Assembly (NCBI RefSeq): GCF_024495425.1
Contig: NZ_JANHJR010000003.1
Span: 310,001-374,000 of the forward strand
DNA from: Haloarchaeobius litoreus
GTDB taxonomy: Archaea > Halobacteriota > Halobacteria > Halobacteriales > Natrialbaceae
DNA length: 64,000 nt
Direction: 5' to 3'
The stretch's first letter is position 1; every line of letters starts with the position of its first letter. Position numbers and translations under genes: made by a program. This document shows positions 35,051 through 43,638 of the stretch, in pieces. Under the pieces are notes generated by a model. That model did not search any database. It was given only the letters and a program-made list of their open reading frames with translations, and had not been told where the DNA came from.

Positions 35051-36007
35051 TCAGTAGCTGTCGAGGTCGGTGCCGACCGAGCAGACGTACTCGCCGGTCG
35101 CGACCTGCGGGAGCCGGCGGGTCCGCCAGAACAGGCCGTTCGAGTCCGCGGTCACCTCGGCTTTGAGCTGACCGAACGGGTCTGTGACGCGGAACAGCGT
35201 GTCACCGCGCTTGACCCGGTCGCCGAGGTCGACCGTGAAGTCGACGAGCCCGCCGGCGGGCGCACCGTACTGGTCGAACCCCGACGCGCGGGTCTGTGGC
35301 GTCAGGTCCACGTCGCCCTCGATGAACTCGTAGTGCCGGAGCACGTTGAACACGCCCTCGACGCCGACGGCGACGCTCCCCGTGTCGAAGCCGACGGTGC
35401 CGCCGAGCTCGGGGTCGATGGTCGGAATGCCCTCGTCCGGGCCCGCACGGGCGAGCTGGCCGTCCGGACCCTTCTGGTCGAGGATGTGCCCCGCGCCGAA
35501 CACCTTCGCCAGTTCGAGACACTGCTGGTGCAGCCGGTGTCGGCGGCCACACCGCACCCGCGTCTCGTGTATCATCCGGCTGTCCGACCCCTGGTGGAGG
35601 TCGAGGATGAGGTCGGCGTCACGCGCCGCGTCGAACGTCGCCGCCGCGATGCGCTCGGAGGAGGTACCCTCGTGGTCGCCGGGGTAGGTCCGGTTCAGCT
35701 TCGTGTCGTCGATGGGGTTCCGGTGCGAGTCGATCTGGAAGCCGTGGAAGTTCACGATGCCGACGATGCGGATCTCGCCGGCGAGTTCGGCGGGGTCCAG
35801 CTTCGGGAACACCTCGCGAATCACGCCGACGCCGTTCAACTCGTTCCCGTCGCTCGCCGCCTGCATGTAGAGCGTCTTGCCCTCGCGCTCGCCGTTCACG
35901 ACGGCGACGGGCAGGCCGACGGGACTGCCGTCGCGGGTCTCCCCGACGGTGAGGCGACCGGTGTCGACCTCGCCGGGAGCAGCGCTGGCCGTTCCCAGGG
36001 TCGTCAT
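35051..36007 (-). CDS. Succinylglutamate desuccinylase/aspartoacylase-family protein
   Basis: 318 residues, M14-like zinc amidohydrolase fold. DLHQGSD near 129-135 supplies a later zinc histidine, and NRTYPGD with the RNP segment is the substrate arginine region. The first ligand motif, normally HGNE or HGDE, reads SDGNELNG, so histidine is replaced by Asp. The enzyme may still bind zinc or may have lost activity. C-terminal beta-barrel (VDLGDRVKRGDTLFRVTDP) matches the family. ATG at 36007 preferred over a TTG four codons upstream. Acyl-amino-acid substrate unknown. Confidence 0.82.
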   Translation of the reverse strand: MTTLGTASAAPGEVDTGRLTVGETRDGSPVGLPVAVVNGEREGKTLYMQAASDGNELNGVGVIREVFPKLDPAELAGEIRIVGIVNFHGFQIDSHRNPIDDTKLNRTYPGDHEGTSSERIAAATFDAARDADLILDLHQGSDSRMIHETRVRCGRRHRLHQQCLELAKVFGAGHILDQKGPDGQLARAGPDEGIPTIDPELGGTVGFDTGSVAVGVEGVFNVLRHYEFIEGDVDLTPQTRASGFDQYGAPAGGLVDFTVDLGDRVKRGDTLFRVTDPFGQLKAEVTADSNGLFWRTRRLPQVATGEYVCSVGTDLDSY

Positions 36008-36095
36008 TAGCGTAGCCAAAGGCCGGTCCGCCTTTAGGTGTTCTGTCTGCGGTGGGGCGGCCCGTAGCTGTCACGACCCGTGATTCCCAGTCGGG

Positions 36096-36809
36096 TCACT
36101 CCGCGACCACGGTGAACGGCGCGGCGATGGCGTAGTCCGTCTCGTAGTCTTCCTCGACCGCCAGCTCGGTCGTCACGCCCCAGTACACGAACCGGTACTC
36201 GCCGGCACGGATGGGGCGACACGCGTGGAACTCCAGTCGACGATTTACTGCTTCCGAGATACCCTCCTGAGTGAAGGGAAACTCCCACCGGAACCCCTCT
36301 CCGGGGTCGTGCCCCACGCCGATATCCGTCCAGCCAGCGAACGCCTCTTCCCAACCCAGAATCGTATGCCAGCCGTCTTCACTGCGGTACTGGATGTCGA
36401 TTTTTCTCCTGTTTCCGGTGCCGTTGTACTCGCCCGAGATGTTCGTGAGGGTTGCTCCGAACCGCTCTCCAATCGAAATGGACTGGCTATCGAGCTTGAG
36501 TTCGAACCCCGCGAGTGGGTCGTAGCTCTGGACGACCCAGTACGGCTCGATGGACTGGTACTTCTCCCCGCACGTGGGGGCAGGGTCGGCGGTTCCGTCG
36601 TCTACGGGCGTCCATGTCGTGGTCGTCGGTTCCGTAGCGGCCTCGGTCGTTGTCGGGGGTGATTCGGTGTGTGTCGTCCGTTCAGTCGGCCCCAGAGATG
36701 TTGGTGGCGGTCCATCCTGTCCTCCTTCCGAGGAGGAGCACCCGGCGACCACCAGGGAGAGAGCCGTACTGGCTGCTCCGAGTAGCCGCCGGCGCGTCGG
36801 GGAGAGCAT
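36096..36809 (-). CDS. Tat-exported lipoprotein of unknown function
   Basis: 237 residues. Twin-arginine TRRRLLGAAS and lipobox VAGC near 20-23, then a Thr/Pro/Glu-rich spacer to about 75. The mature domain is beta-rich (GERFGATLTNISGEYNGTG, EFPFTQEGIS), reminiscent of an immunoglobulin-like fold with one conserved-looking Cys in PTCGEKYQ and another in EFHACRP. ATG at 36809. GC is lower than its neighbours over about 36200-36480. No family recognised with certainty. Confidence 0.7.
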   Translation of the reverse strand: MLSPTRRRLLGAASTALSLVVAGCSSSEGGQDGPPPTSLGPTERTTHTESPPTTTEAATEPTTTTWTPVDDGTADPAPTCGEKYQSIEPYWVVQSYDPLAGFELKLDSQSISIGERFGATLTNISGEYNGTGNRRKIDIQYRSEDGWHTILGWEEAFAGWTDIGVGHDPGEGFRWEFPFTQEGISEAVNRRLEFHACRPIRAGEYRFVYWGVTTELAVEEDYETDYAIAAPFTVVAE

Positions 36810-36967
36810 GGAGAGTAGTACCGAAGGCTGTGGCAAGTGTTTTGGGACGGCTGTTCTCGGACGGCGATGAGGCCTATAGACGAATACAGCAGCTCTCTCG
36901 TCATCCAGGTCGTCGGGTACGCCGAACTCGATACGACTACGTTCTCTCCGTACTCCGCGACCGAACC

Positions 36968-36976
36968 TTCTATACC
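36968..36976 (+). promoter_or_regulatory. TATA box of the MFS transporter gene
   Basis: TTCTATACC, centred about 31 nt before the ATG at 37003. Confidence 0.65.
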
Positions 36977-37002
36977 GGCGACGCACGCACCTCCAGCCAT
37001 CC

Positions 37003-38355
37003 ATGGCGGACGCCGACACGCCCGGCGCGTTCACCTACTTCCGGCAGTTCTTCGCGCTGGAGCGGGACGTGTTCGTGCTCTCGGTCGCCATGTTCGCGTT
37101 CAGTCTCGGCTTCCAGATGACGGGCCGGTACATGGGCGAGTACATCCTCTTCCTCGGCGGCACCGAACTCGTCGTCGGCCTCTACGGTAGCTTCGGGAAC
37201 CTCATCGGCGCGGCGTACCCCTATCCGGGTGGGGCCATCTCGGACCGCATCGGCTCCCGCACCGCGCTCACCTTGTTCGGGCTGGCTTCGGCACTGGGCT
37301 TCGCGGTCTGGGTGTTCGCGCCGGCGCTCGCCATCGCCGGGATTCCGGCGTGGGTGTGGGTGTTCGTCGGACTGGTGCTCGCGCAGGCGTGGAAGTCGTT
37401 CGGGCTGGGCGCGACGTTCGCCGTCGTGAAACAGAGCGTGTCGAACGACCGGCTCGCGACCGGGTTCGCCAGCACGGAGACGTTCCGCCGGACCGCGTTC
37501 CTCATCGGCCCGCTCGTCGCCGCCGGCCTGCTGGCCGCCTACGGCTTCGACCCCGGGTTCCAGTACGTGCTCGCCGTGGCGGTCGGCTTCGCGCTCGTCG
37601 GGACGCTCACCCAGCACGTGCTGTACGAGGCCGAGGAGGACTCGCTGGGCAAGGAGTTCGAGGGCATCTCGCAGATCAGGTCCGACCTCGCGAACCTGCC
37701 GGACCCGCTCCGGCCGCTGCTCGTCGGCGACACGCTCGTCCGGTTCGCCAACGGGATGGTGTACGGCTTCGCCGTCCTCGTCGTCACGCGCTACCTGGCG
37801 ACCGACGCCACCCTGTTCGGGTTCTACCTCTCCCCGGCGGCGCTGTTCGGGGTGTTCCTCGCCGTCGAGATGGCCGTCGCGCTGGTGACGATGGTGCCCG
37901 TGGCGAACCTCGCACGACGGGTCGGCCTCAAGCCCGTCGTCGGCCTCGGCTTCTTCGTCTACGCCGTCTTCCCCGTCATGCTCGTGGCGGCTCCCGACGG
38001 CGGCGTCGTCCTCGACTCGCTGCCCATCCTCGGCACGGTCGCGCTCTCGGAGGCGGTCGTCGTCGGGGCTATCTGGGCCTTCTCGGGGCTCCGGTTCGCC
38101 GGGCTCCCGGCGCACAAGGCGCTCATCGTCGGCCCCGCCGAGGAGAACACCGGCGGGCGGGTGACGGGCTCGTACTACCTCGTCCGGAACACGCTCACCA
38201 TCCCGAGCGCCGCGTTCGGCGGACTGCTGTACGGGTCAGCGGGCTACCTCGGCTACTCAGGCCCGGCCGTCGCGTTCGGTCTCGCGACCGTCGTCGGCCT
38301 GCTCGGCACGGCGTACTTCCTCCTCCGCGGCGAGGAGTTCGCGGCCTACGCCTGA
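37003..38355 (+). CDS. Major facilitator superfamily transporter
   Basis: 450 residues, about 12 transmembrane helices in two halves with a cytoplasmic loop near 215-235 (DSLGKEFEGISQIRSDLANL). The MFS loop 2-3 motif is PGGAISDRIGSRTALT near 75-90. VGPAEENTGGRVTGSYYLVR near 375-394 is typical of the DHA-like subfamily. No co-transcribed enzyme reveals its solute. ATG at 37003. Confidence 0.9.
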   Translation: MADADTPGAFTYFRQFFALERDVFVLSVAMFAFSLGFQMTGRYMGEYILFLGGTELVVGLYGSFGNLIGAAYPYPGGAISDRIGSRTALTLFGLASALGFAVWVFAPALAIAGIPAWVWVFVGLVLAQAWKSFGLGATFAVVKQSVSNDRLATGFASTETFRRTAFLIGPLVAAGLLAAYGFDPGFQYVLAVAVGFALVGTLTQHVLYEAEEDSLGKEFEGISQIRSDLANLPDPLRPLLVGDTLVRFANGMVYGFAVLVVTRYLATDATLFGFYLSPAALFGVFLAVEMAVALVTMVPVANLARRVGLKPVVGLGFFVYAVFPVMLVAAPDGGVVLDSLPILGTVALSEAVVVGAIWAFSGLRFAGLPAHKALIVGPAEENTGGRVTGSYYLVRNTLTIPSAAFGGLLYGSAGYLGYSGPAVAFGLATVVGLLGTAYFLLRGEEFAAYA

Positions 38356-38408
38356 GCCGTCGGCAGAAGACCGACGCCGATTTGTCGCTCTCGTCCCAAC
38401 ACCCGCCC

Positions 38409-39350
38409 GTGACAGACGCCACCGAGTCCGCCGACGGCGACCCGGCAGCCGAGGCCGACGGCACCGTGGCGACCGGCCCCGAGGCCACCGCACCCGACGA
38501 CCACCGGCCGGGCCGGCCACCCCTCCTCCGGTTCTTCGAGGCGCTCGGGTTCCGCCGGCACGCCCGTGTCGGTGTCGTCGCCGGCATCGTGCTGGCCGTC
38601 GCGCTGTACGGTTTCTTCGTCACGGTTCCGAGCGTCGCGCCCGGCGTCCGGGGACGCCCCGAGTCGCCGCTGCTGTACGTCGTCCTCGGGTTCGTCGTCG
38701 CAGTCGCCACCGCGCTGTTCGTCACGACCGCGCTGACCGTGCGCACCCTCGCACGGGCCGTCGCCTCGCCGCCGAAGTGGGTCCGCCGCGGCGGCGGTCT
38801 CGCGGCGGTCGGCGGGCTGCTCTGGACGGCCAGCACGCTCGCCGGCTTCGCGCCCGCCGCCGACGCCGTCCGGCCGTGGATCTCGGTCCCCGTCCTCCTC
38901 GTCGTGGCCGGTGTCTGGGCGGCCCACACCCGGGTCAAGCGGCTCGGGAGTCCGCTCGACCGCGTCGGCACCGTCATCGCGACTGCCGGCGTCGGTGGCG
39001 TCCACGTCGCCGCCCTGCTCACACCGGAGCCGTTCCTCGGTGCGAGCGTCGAGCCCGCGCTCACACCGTTCGTCGCGAGCGTCGGCACGCTCGCCGTCGG
39101 CACCGCGCTGCTCGCGGCCGCTGCGCGCGACGAGCTCGGGCTGCTCGCGGACGCGGCCATCGCCCTCTCGGCGCTGGGCGCGCTGACCGTCGCAGTCGCA
39201 CTCGCGGACGTCGTCGCCGTCTCCGGCGCGGTCGCGGTCGTCCCCGCCGCCCTCGCCTGGGTCGCCCTCGGGGTCGCGCTCCGGGGCTCGCCGACGCCCG
39301 CGAACTGGTCGCCCGACGAGGTCGGTTCCCTGCTCGACGACGGCAGTTGA
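38409..39350 (+). CDS. Membrane protein of unknown function, GTG start
   Basis: 313 residues. A disordered acidic N-terminus of about 40 residues (Asp, Glu, Ala, Thr) then about eight hydrophobic helices, with a PPKWVRRGG basic loop after helix 3. Start is GTG at 38409; no in-frame ATG lies near the boundary of the acidic tail. Follows the MFS gene by 53 nt in the same direction. No recognised domain. Confidence 0.65.
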   Translation: MTDATESADGDPAAEADGTVATGPEATAPDDHRPGRPPLLRFFEALGFRRHARVGVVAGIVLAVALYGFFVTVPSVAPGVRGRPESPLLYVVLGFVVAVATALFVTTALTVRTLARAVASPPKWVRRGGGLAAVGGLLWTASTLAGFAPAADAVRPWISVPVLLVVAGVWAAHTRVKRLGSPLDRVGTVIATAGVGGVHVAALLTPEPFLGASVEPALTPFVASVGTLAVGTALLAAAARDELGLLADAAIALSALGALTVAVALADVVAVSGAVAVVPAALAWVALGVALRGSPTPANWSPDEVGSLLDDGS

Positions 39351-39440
39351 ACCCGCCGCGCCGACGAACGGCCGAGTTTTCCGACCGCGAAAAGCCGCCC
39401 GACGGGTTATAGGTACCCGGTCCCAAGCCGGGAATAGACG

Positions 39441-40358
39441 ATGCAACGAACGAGGGCCCTCCTCCTGGTCGTCGTCCTGCTCGCGACGCCGGTGCTGGCC
39501 GGCTGTGCGGACCAGGGCGACGGCAGACTGGCGACGACCGCACCGGCGGACGGAACGGCGACCGAAGTATCGGCGACCGACGCCACCACGGCCCCGACCG
39601 ACGACGGCGAGTCCGCGTTCTCCGACGCCGAGGAGCGCGAGATCCGTCGGTCCGCGCTGACCGCGCTCCGCGGCGTCTCCGATGTCCGGCTCGAGGGCGT
39701 GCTCGACCAGACCGTCTCGACGGCGGCCGCCAGCCAGTCCACCAGCGCGACGTTCGGCGTGACCATCGACGCAGAGCAGCGCCGGCTCGTCGTCGACCAG
39801 ACCGTCCGGACGGGGGGACGGACCCTGAACCAGACGACGTACCTGCTGAACGACTCGCTGTACGTCCGGAGCCCGGCGTTCGAGCAGCAGTACGGCTCGC
39901 AGTGGGTGACCCAGAACGTCGCCGACCGCTACGACGGACTCTGGCGGAACCGGAGCGCGCTCTCGCTGCACACGAACCTGCTGAACGTCACCGAGAACCT
40001 CAGCGTCACCGGTACCGAGACCGTCCGCGGCGAGGAGGCGTACGTACTCTCGCTCCGGCCGAGCGACGCCGAACTGGCCGAGCTGAGCGGCGTCAACTTC
40101 GCCGGCGGCGAGGTCCACAGGTTCGACGCCACGCTCTACGTCTCGACCGAGACGGACCGCGTGCTGCGCTCGGACATCCACGTGAACGAGACAGTCACCA
40201 TCCGCGGACAGGAGCTCCAGCAGGTCGTCGACGTGCAACGTGACTTCGTCGCCTACGACCAGGGCGCGACCGTCACGCTGCCGCCCGAGGCCGACGGCGC
40301 GGTCCCCATCGGCGGGAACCGGAGCGTCGCCACGACCACACGGCGGGTGAGTGCCTGA
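39441..40358 (+). CDS. Lipoprotein of unknown function (DUF7537-like)
   Basis: 305 residues. Sec-type signal with lipobox LAGC at 19-22 and a Thr/Ala/Asp spacer. The mature part repeats short beta-strand patterns (RLVVDQTVRTGGRTLNQTTYLL, ALYVRSPAFE-like, then HRFDATLYVSTETD), resembling LolA/LppX-type cradle lipoproteins. No RR motif. Several N-glycosylation sequons (NQT, NRS, NVT, NLS). I consider it the DUF7537-type family but with limited certainty. The next gene starts 2 nt after its stop, so both are in one operon. Confidence 0.7.
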   Translation: MQRTRALLLVVVLLATPVLAGCADQGDGRLATTAPADGTATEVSATDATTAPTDDGESAFSDAEEREIRRSALTALRGVSDVRLEGVLDQTVSTAAASQSTSATFGVTIDAEQRRLVVDQTVRTGGRTLNQTTYLLNDSLYVRSPAFEQQYGSQWVTQNVADRYDGLWRNRSALSLHTNLLNVTENLSVTGTETVRGEEAYVLSLRPSDAELAELSGVNFAGGEVHRFDATLYVSTETDRVLRSDIHVNETVTIRGQELQQVVDVQRDFVAYDQGATVTLPPEADGAVPIGGNRSVATTTRRVSA

Positions 40359-40359
40359 G

Positions 40360-41838
40360 ATGAGTCGCGGTCGTCGTCTGGGCGTCCTTGCCTGTGCCCT
40401 GCTGGTCGTCCTCGCGGGCTGTGGCGCACAGGAGGTCAGCCGCCCGGAGACGGCCGCGGCCACGACGGCACCGGCCACGACGACCGAGCGCCCCGCCGCC
40501 ACCACCGACGCTCCGGCGGACGACGCCGACACCGGAATCCGCTACCGGGGCGACAGCCTCTCGTTCGCCGCTGCACCGGTGTTCGACCGTGTGGAGTCGC
40601 TGCTCGGGGTGTCCGCCGACCCACCGGCCGAGGTCACCGTCGAGAACGCCTCCTCGTGGTTCCGGACGAACGCGACCGACCGACCACGACCGACCGGGAC
40701 GGGCCGCTTCGGCGCGCTGGTCGGCGTCGAGACCGACGGCAGGGACGCCGACCTTCGGGGGACGCCCAACGGCGCGACGAGCCCCTTCGGCGGCGTCAGC
40801 ATCTACCCCGGCGACGGCTCGTCGGTCGCGCTGGAGGTCGTCCTCGCCCACGAGTTCGTCCACGTCGTCCAGTTCCAGCGCAACCAGGTGTCCGCGGTCC
40901 GCCGGAACGTCGGCGGCACGAGCACGGACGCCCGCTGGACCTCGCGGAGTATCGTCGAGGGTGTCGCCGTCTGGACGGAGACACGGTACGTCGAGACGTA
41001 CGGGCTGGACGCCCCGACCGGCGGCGAGCGCACGACGACGCTGTACAGCGAGGCGACCCCCGGTACACCCTTCCGTCACGGCCAGGGCGCGTACCTGTTC
41101 GGCTACGAGTACGTCCGCAACAAGTCGTCCGGGCTCGACAGGGTCGAGGGGCTCTACGAGCGCCCCCCGACGACCAGCGAGCAGGTGCTTCACGGTCTCG
41201 ACCCGGGCAGCGAACCGCCCGTGGAGCTGTACGTCCGGACCATCGCCGAGGGGAACACCTGGCGCGGCTCGACCACCGACACGCTCGGCGAGGCGTACAC
41301 CCGCGTCGTCCTGGAGAACGGCGTCGCCGTCCCGACGGCGGCCGACGCCGCGGCCGGCTGGGGGAACGACCGCCTCGTCACCTACCGCGAGCGGCCGACC
41401 GCGAACGCGAGCTTCGTCTGGGTGACCCGGTGGGACACCGCGGCCGACGCGACCGAGTTCCGCGACGCGATGAACGCAACCTTCGACGCCGACGGCCAGC
41501 GGACGGGTGACCGCTGGCGACTCGACGACGTTCGAGCGACGACCGTCCGCCCCGACGACACCACGGTCGTCGTCGCGGTCGGCGAAGATAGCCTCCTGGA
41601 CGCGCTCGACGTGTCCCTCGACCGGGAGACGGTCGTCCTCACGACGAACCTGTCGGCGGCGAACGCCACCGCGACCACCGACGCCGCACCTGCGGTCGCC
41701 ACGGCGACGACCGGACCCGTGACCGCCGGTTCGCCGTCCTCGCCACCGTTCGTCTCCACGGCACCGCCTCCTCGGTTCGCGCAGGCATCGCCAGCACCAC
41801 AAACGACAACCCCCGAGCCGTCGTACGTCCACGCATGA
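40360..41838 (+). CDS. Hvo_1808-family surface lipoprotein, gluzincin-like
   Basis: 492 residues. Lipobox LAGC at 18-21 and a Thr-rich spacer. HEFVH at 164-168 is a zinc metalloprotease motif and a glutamate follows at about 200 (SIVEGVAVWTE), the gluzincin arrangement. Recognised as the family named after the abundant Haloferax protein Hvo_1808. The C-terminal part (about 330-440) is a non-peptidase domain; the last 50 residues are Thr/Pro/Ala-rich with no membrane helix. ATG at 40360. Probably acts on surface proteins outside the membrane; activity not proven for the family. Confidence 0.82.
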   Translation: MSRGRRLGVLACALLVVLAGCGAQEVSRPETAAATTAPATTTERPAATTDAPADDADTGIRYRGDSLSFAAAPVFDRVESLLGVSADPPAEVTVENASSWFRTNATDRPRPTGTGRFGALVGVETDGRDADLRGTPNGATSPFGGVSIYPGDGSSVALEVVLAHEFVHVVQFQRNQVSAVRRNVGGTSTDARWTSRSIVEGVAVWTETRYVETYGLDAPTGGERTTTLYSEATPGTPFRHGQGAYLFGYEYVRNKSSGLDRVEGLYERPPTTSEQVLHGLDPGSEPPVELYVRTIAEGNTWRGSTTDTLGEAYTRVVLENGVAVPTAADAAAGWGNDRLVTYRERPTANASFVWVTRWDTAADATEFRDAMNATFDADGQRTGDRWRLDDVRATTVRPDDTTVVVAVGEDSLLDALDVSLDRETVVLTTNLSAANATATTDAAPAVATATTGPVTAGSPSSPPFVSTAPPPRFAQASPAPQTTTPEPSYVHA

Positions 41839-42107
41839 CACGCGAGCAGCTCGAGACCGCCGCCGAGCACGTCCGCGCCGCTGCACAGGCAGCCACCGAC
41901 ACCAACGCCCGAGACCGGCTGTCCCGACAGGCAGATGAGTTCGAGCGCCACGCCGAGGCCGAGCGCGGCCCCGACCACGGTCGCCTCGCCCGCCACGAGA
42001 GCATCCTCGGCGAGATCGCGACCGAGGAAGGCGGCGAGGTCAGCGAGGAGATCGACGCCGCGCTCGACCACGTCCACACCTACCGCGAGACGCTGCCCGG
42101 CGTCTGA
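41835..42107 (+). CDS. DUF7553 family protein
   Basis: 90 residues, all-helical and acidic. Pattern MTREQLETAAEHVRAAA with later GPDHGRLARHESIL is the DUF7553 signature. Starts with ATGA overlap onto the Hvo_1808-family gene. No membrane segment and no catalytic motif, so it is likely cytoplasmic despite the operon's extracellular members. Function unknown. Confidence 0.75.
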   Translation: MTREQLETAAEHVRAAAQAATDTNARDRLSRQADEFERHAEAERGPDHGRLARHESILGEIATEEGGEVSEEIDAALDHVHTYRETLPGV

Positions 42108-42108
42108 G

Positions 42109-42723
42109 TCAGCAGACCGGCTTCGGGTTCACGCCCATCGCCTCCAGCCGGTCGACGTACACCTCGTACGCCGTCGTGACCACGCCACCAGCCGCCTCCT
42201 CCGCGCGCTCCCAGTCAGACTCGTCCGCACAGACCGATTCGAGCGCCGCCAGCGCCGCCTCCCGTCGCTCGCCCAGCTCCTCGCCGTAGCTCCGGAACGT
42301 CTGGGCCGTCGTCGGGTCGGCCTGCCCGACGAAGAAGCCGACGAGCTGCTCCTGCAGCTTCTTGGTCACGACGGTCGCCGCCACGAAGCCGCCGGCGTGC
42401 TCGACCGCGCCCTCGCAGTCGTCGAGCCCGTCGAACAGTCCGCCCTCGACGGTCTCGTCCGTCTCGCCCGCGGCGTCGGCCGCCCGCTCCCGCTCCGCGT
42501 CGGCCGCTGCCGAGAGCGCGTCGGCCAGCTCGCCGTCCGCGTCCGCCGCCCACGCCTCGTACCGGTCGGCCTGCGCGCTCGCGAGCGCCTCGGCGACGGC
42601 GAAGATGTGCTCCTCGTCCATCTCCCCGCCCGTCAGCGCGTACAGTGACTTCGAGGAGCCGAGCCGCGACAGCTCCGTCCGGTTCCCGTCCTCGACCGCC
42701 TCGACGAATGCCGCTGTGTCCAT
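42109..42723 (-). CDS. Helical acidic protein, annotated in relatives as transcription antitermination protein
   Basis: 204 residues. Begins MDTAAFVEAVEDGNRTEL, followed by RLGSSKSLYALTGGEM, a pattern I recall from a haloarchaeal family labelled transcription antitermination protein; the label is weakly grounded. Long amphipathic helices and several Glu/His positions (EEHIFAVAEAL, EGAVEHAGGFV) could instead be a rubrerythrin- or ferritin-like four-helix bundle. Convergent with the DUF7553 gene, stops adjacent. Confidence 0.55.
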   Translation of the reverse strand: MDTAAFVEAVEDGNRTELSRLGSSKSLYALTGGEMDEEHIFAVAEALASAQADRYEAWAADADGELADALSAAADAERERAADAAGETDETVEGGLFDGLDDCEGAVEHAGGFVAATVVTKKLQEQLVGFFVGQADPTTAQTFRSYGEELGERREAALAALESVCADESDWERAEEAAGGVVTTAYEVYVDRLEAMGVNPKPVC

Positions 42724-42820
42724 GGCCGGCGGTTCGACGCGTGGGCGCTTGTAACCTCCGTCGGCCGCACGACCTGCCGGGGTTCGTGACGTATGACTCG
42801 CCGTATTGCGTCGCGAAAAA

Positions 42821-42902
42821 CGCCAGGACAGGGATTTGAACCCTGAATCCCGAAAGGGAACACGCTTTCCAGGCGTGCGCCTTACCGTTCGGCCATCCTG
42901 GC
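42821..42902 (-). tRNA. tRNA-Ser (GGA)
   Basis: On the minus strand the acceptor arm GCCAGGA pairs with TCCTGGC and discriminator G. The anticodon loop CTGGAAA, closed by CACGC/GCGTG, gives anticodon GGA for Ser codons UCC/UCU. A long variable arm (TCCC/GGGA) is present, as in serine tRNAs. T arm CAGGG TTCAAAT CCCTG. No CCA encoded and no intron seen. Confidence 0.95.
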
Positions 42903-42950
42903 TCGTTCGTCGATACTCGGGTGCCGCATTTAACGGCTACGTTTCTTCGG

Positions 42951-43151
42951 TCACCGACCGCGCCGCAACAGCCGGACCTCGCCGACGTACGCCGCCGCCG
43001 CGACGACCGTGCCGACGACGAATCCCAGGCCGACTGCTGGGAGGATGCCGATGCTCTCGCCGCCCAGCGCCACGTAGCCCTGGTGCAGCGTGAGGAAGGC
43101 GAAGACGCCGACCGCACCCCACAGCAGGGCCGACTTCGTGCGTTCGTTCAC
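42951..43151 (-). CDS. Small membrane protein coupled to RidA gene
   Basis: 66 residues, two transmembrane helices (about 10-25 and 36-57) and a basic C-terminus (VRLLRRGR). Starts with GTG at 43151, overlapping the ridA stop (GTGA), so it is the second gene of a two-gene operon. No family recognised with confidence. Confidence 0.65.
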   Translation of the reverse strand: MNERTKSALLWGAVGVFAFLTLHQGYVALGGESIGILPAVGLGFVVGTVVAAAAYVGEVRLLRRGR

Positions 43152-43528
43152 TCCGCGTCGGCGATGGCCTCGATCTCGACGCCGACGCCCTTCGGGAGGT
43201 TCGCGACCTCCACGGCCGAGCGGGCCGGCGGGTTGTCGACGAAGTACTCCTTGTAGGCGTCGTTCATCTCGTCGAAGTCCTCGATGTCGTCCATGAAGAC
43301 GGTCACCTTGAGCACGTCCGTCATGTTCGCGCCCTCCTCGTCGAGGATGGCCTCGATGTTCTCCAGGGACTGGCGCGTCTGGACGGTGATGGACTCGTCG
43401 TCGAGCAGCTCGCCGTCGGGCGTCATCGGGATCTGGCCGGCCGTGAAGATGACGTCGCCGTTGGTCGTCGCCTGACTGTACGCGCCGACGGCCGCGGGGG
43501 CGTCGGAGGTGCTGATGGTTCGCTTCAT
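43148..43528 (-). CDS. ridA: RidA family reactive enamine/imine deaminase
   Basis: 126 residues, YjgF/YER057c/UK114 fold. Hydrolyses 2-aminoacrylate and other enamines made by PLP enzymes such as threonine dehydratase, which is encoded 956 nt further on in the same direction. PVGAYSQ-type motif (VGAYSQA near 14-20), FTAGQIPMTP, and the substrate-binding arginine in NPPARSAVEVANLPKG near 100-115. ATG at 43528. Confidence 0.94.
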   Translation of the reverse strand: MKRTISTSDAPAAVGAYSQATTNGDVIFTAGQIPMTPDGELLDDESITVQTRQSLENIEAILDEEGANMTDVLKVTVFMDDIEDFDEMNDAYKEYFVDNPPARSAVEVANLPKGVGVEIEAIADAE

Positions 43529-43638
43529 ACTCGGGGCGACGAAGCCCTCCGTCTTAAACACTGACGACTTCCCGAGCAGGGGTGCCGGTCGTCTGGAACC
43601 GGACGTTCCTTGACCCACCGCCCGCACGTATCGGGACG

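Noticed and set aside
33536-36010. An 824-codon plus-strand frame across the NUDIX, threonine synthase-like and aspartoacylase-like genes
   Set aside because: It runs antisense to three genes with clear family motifs and shows no motif of its own.
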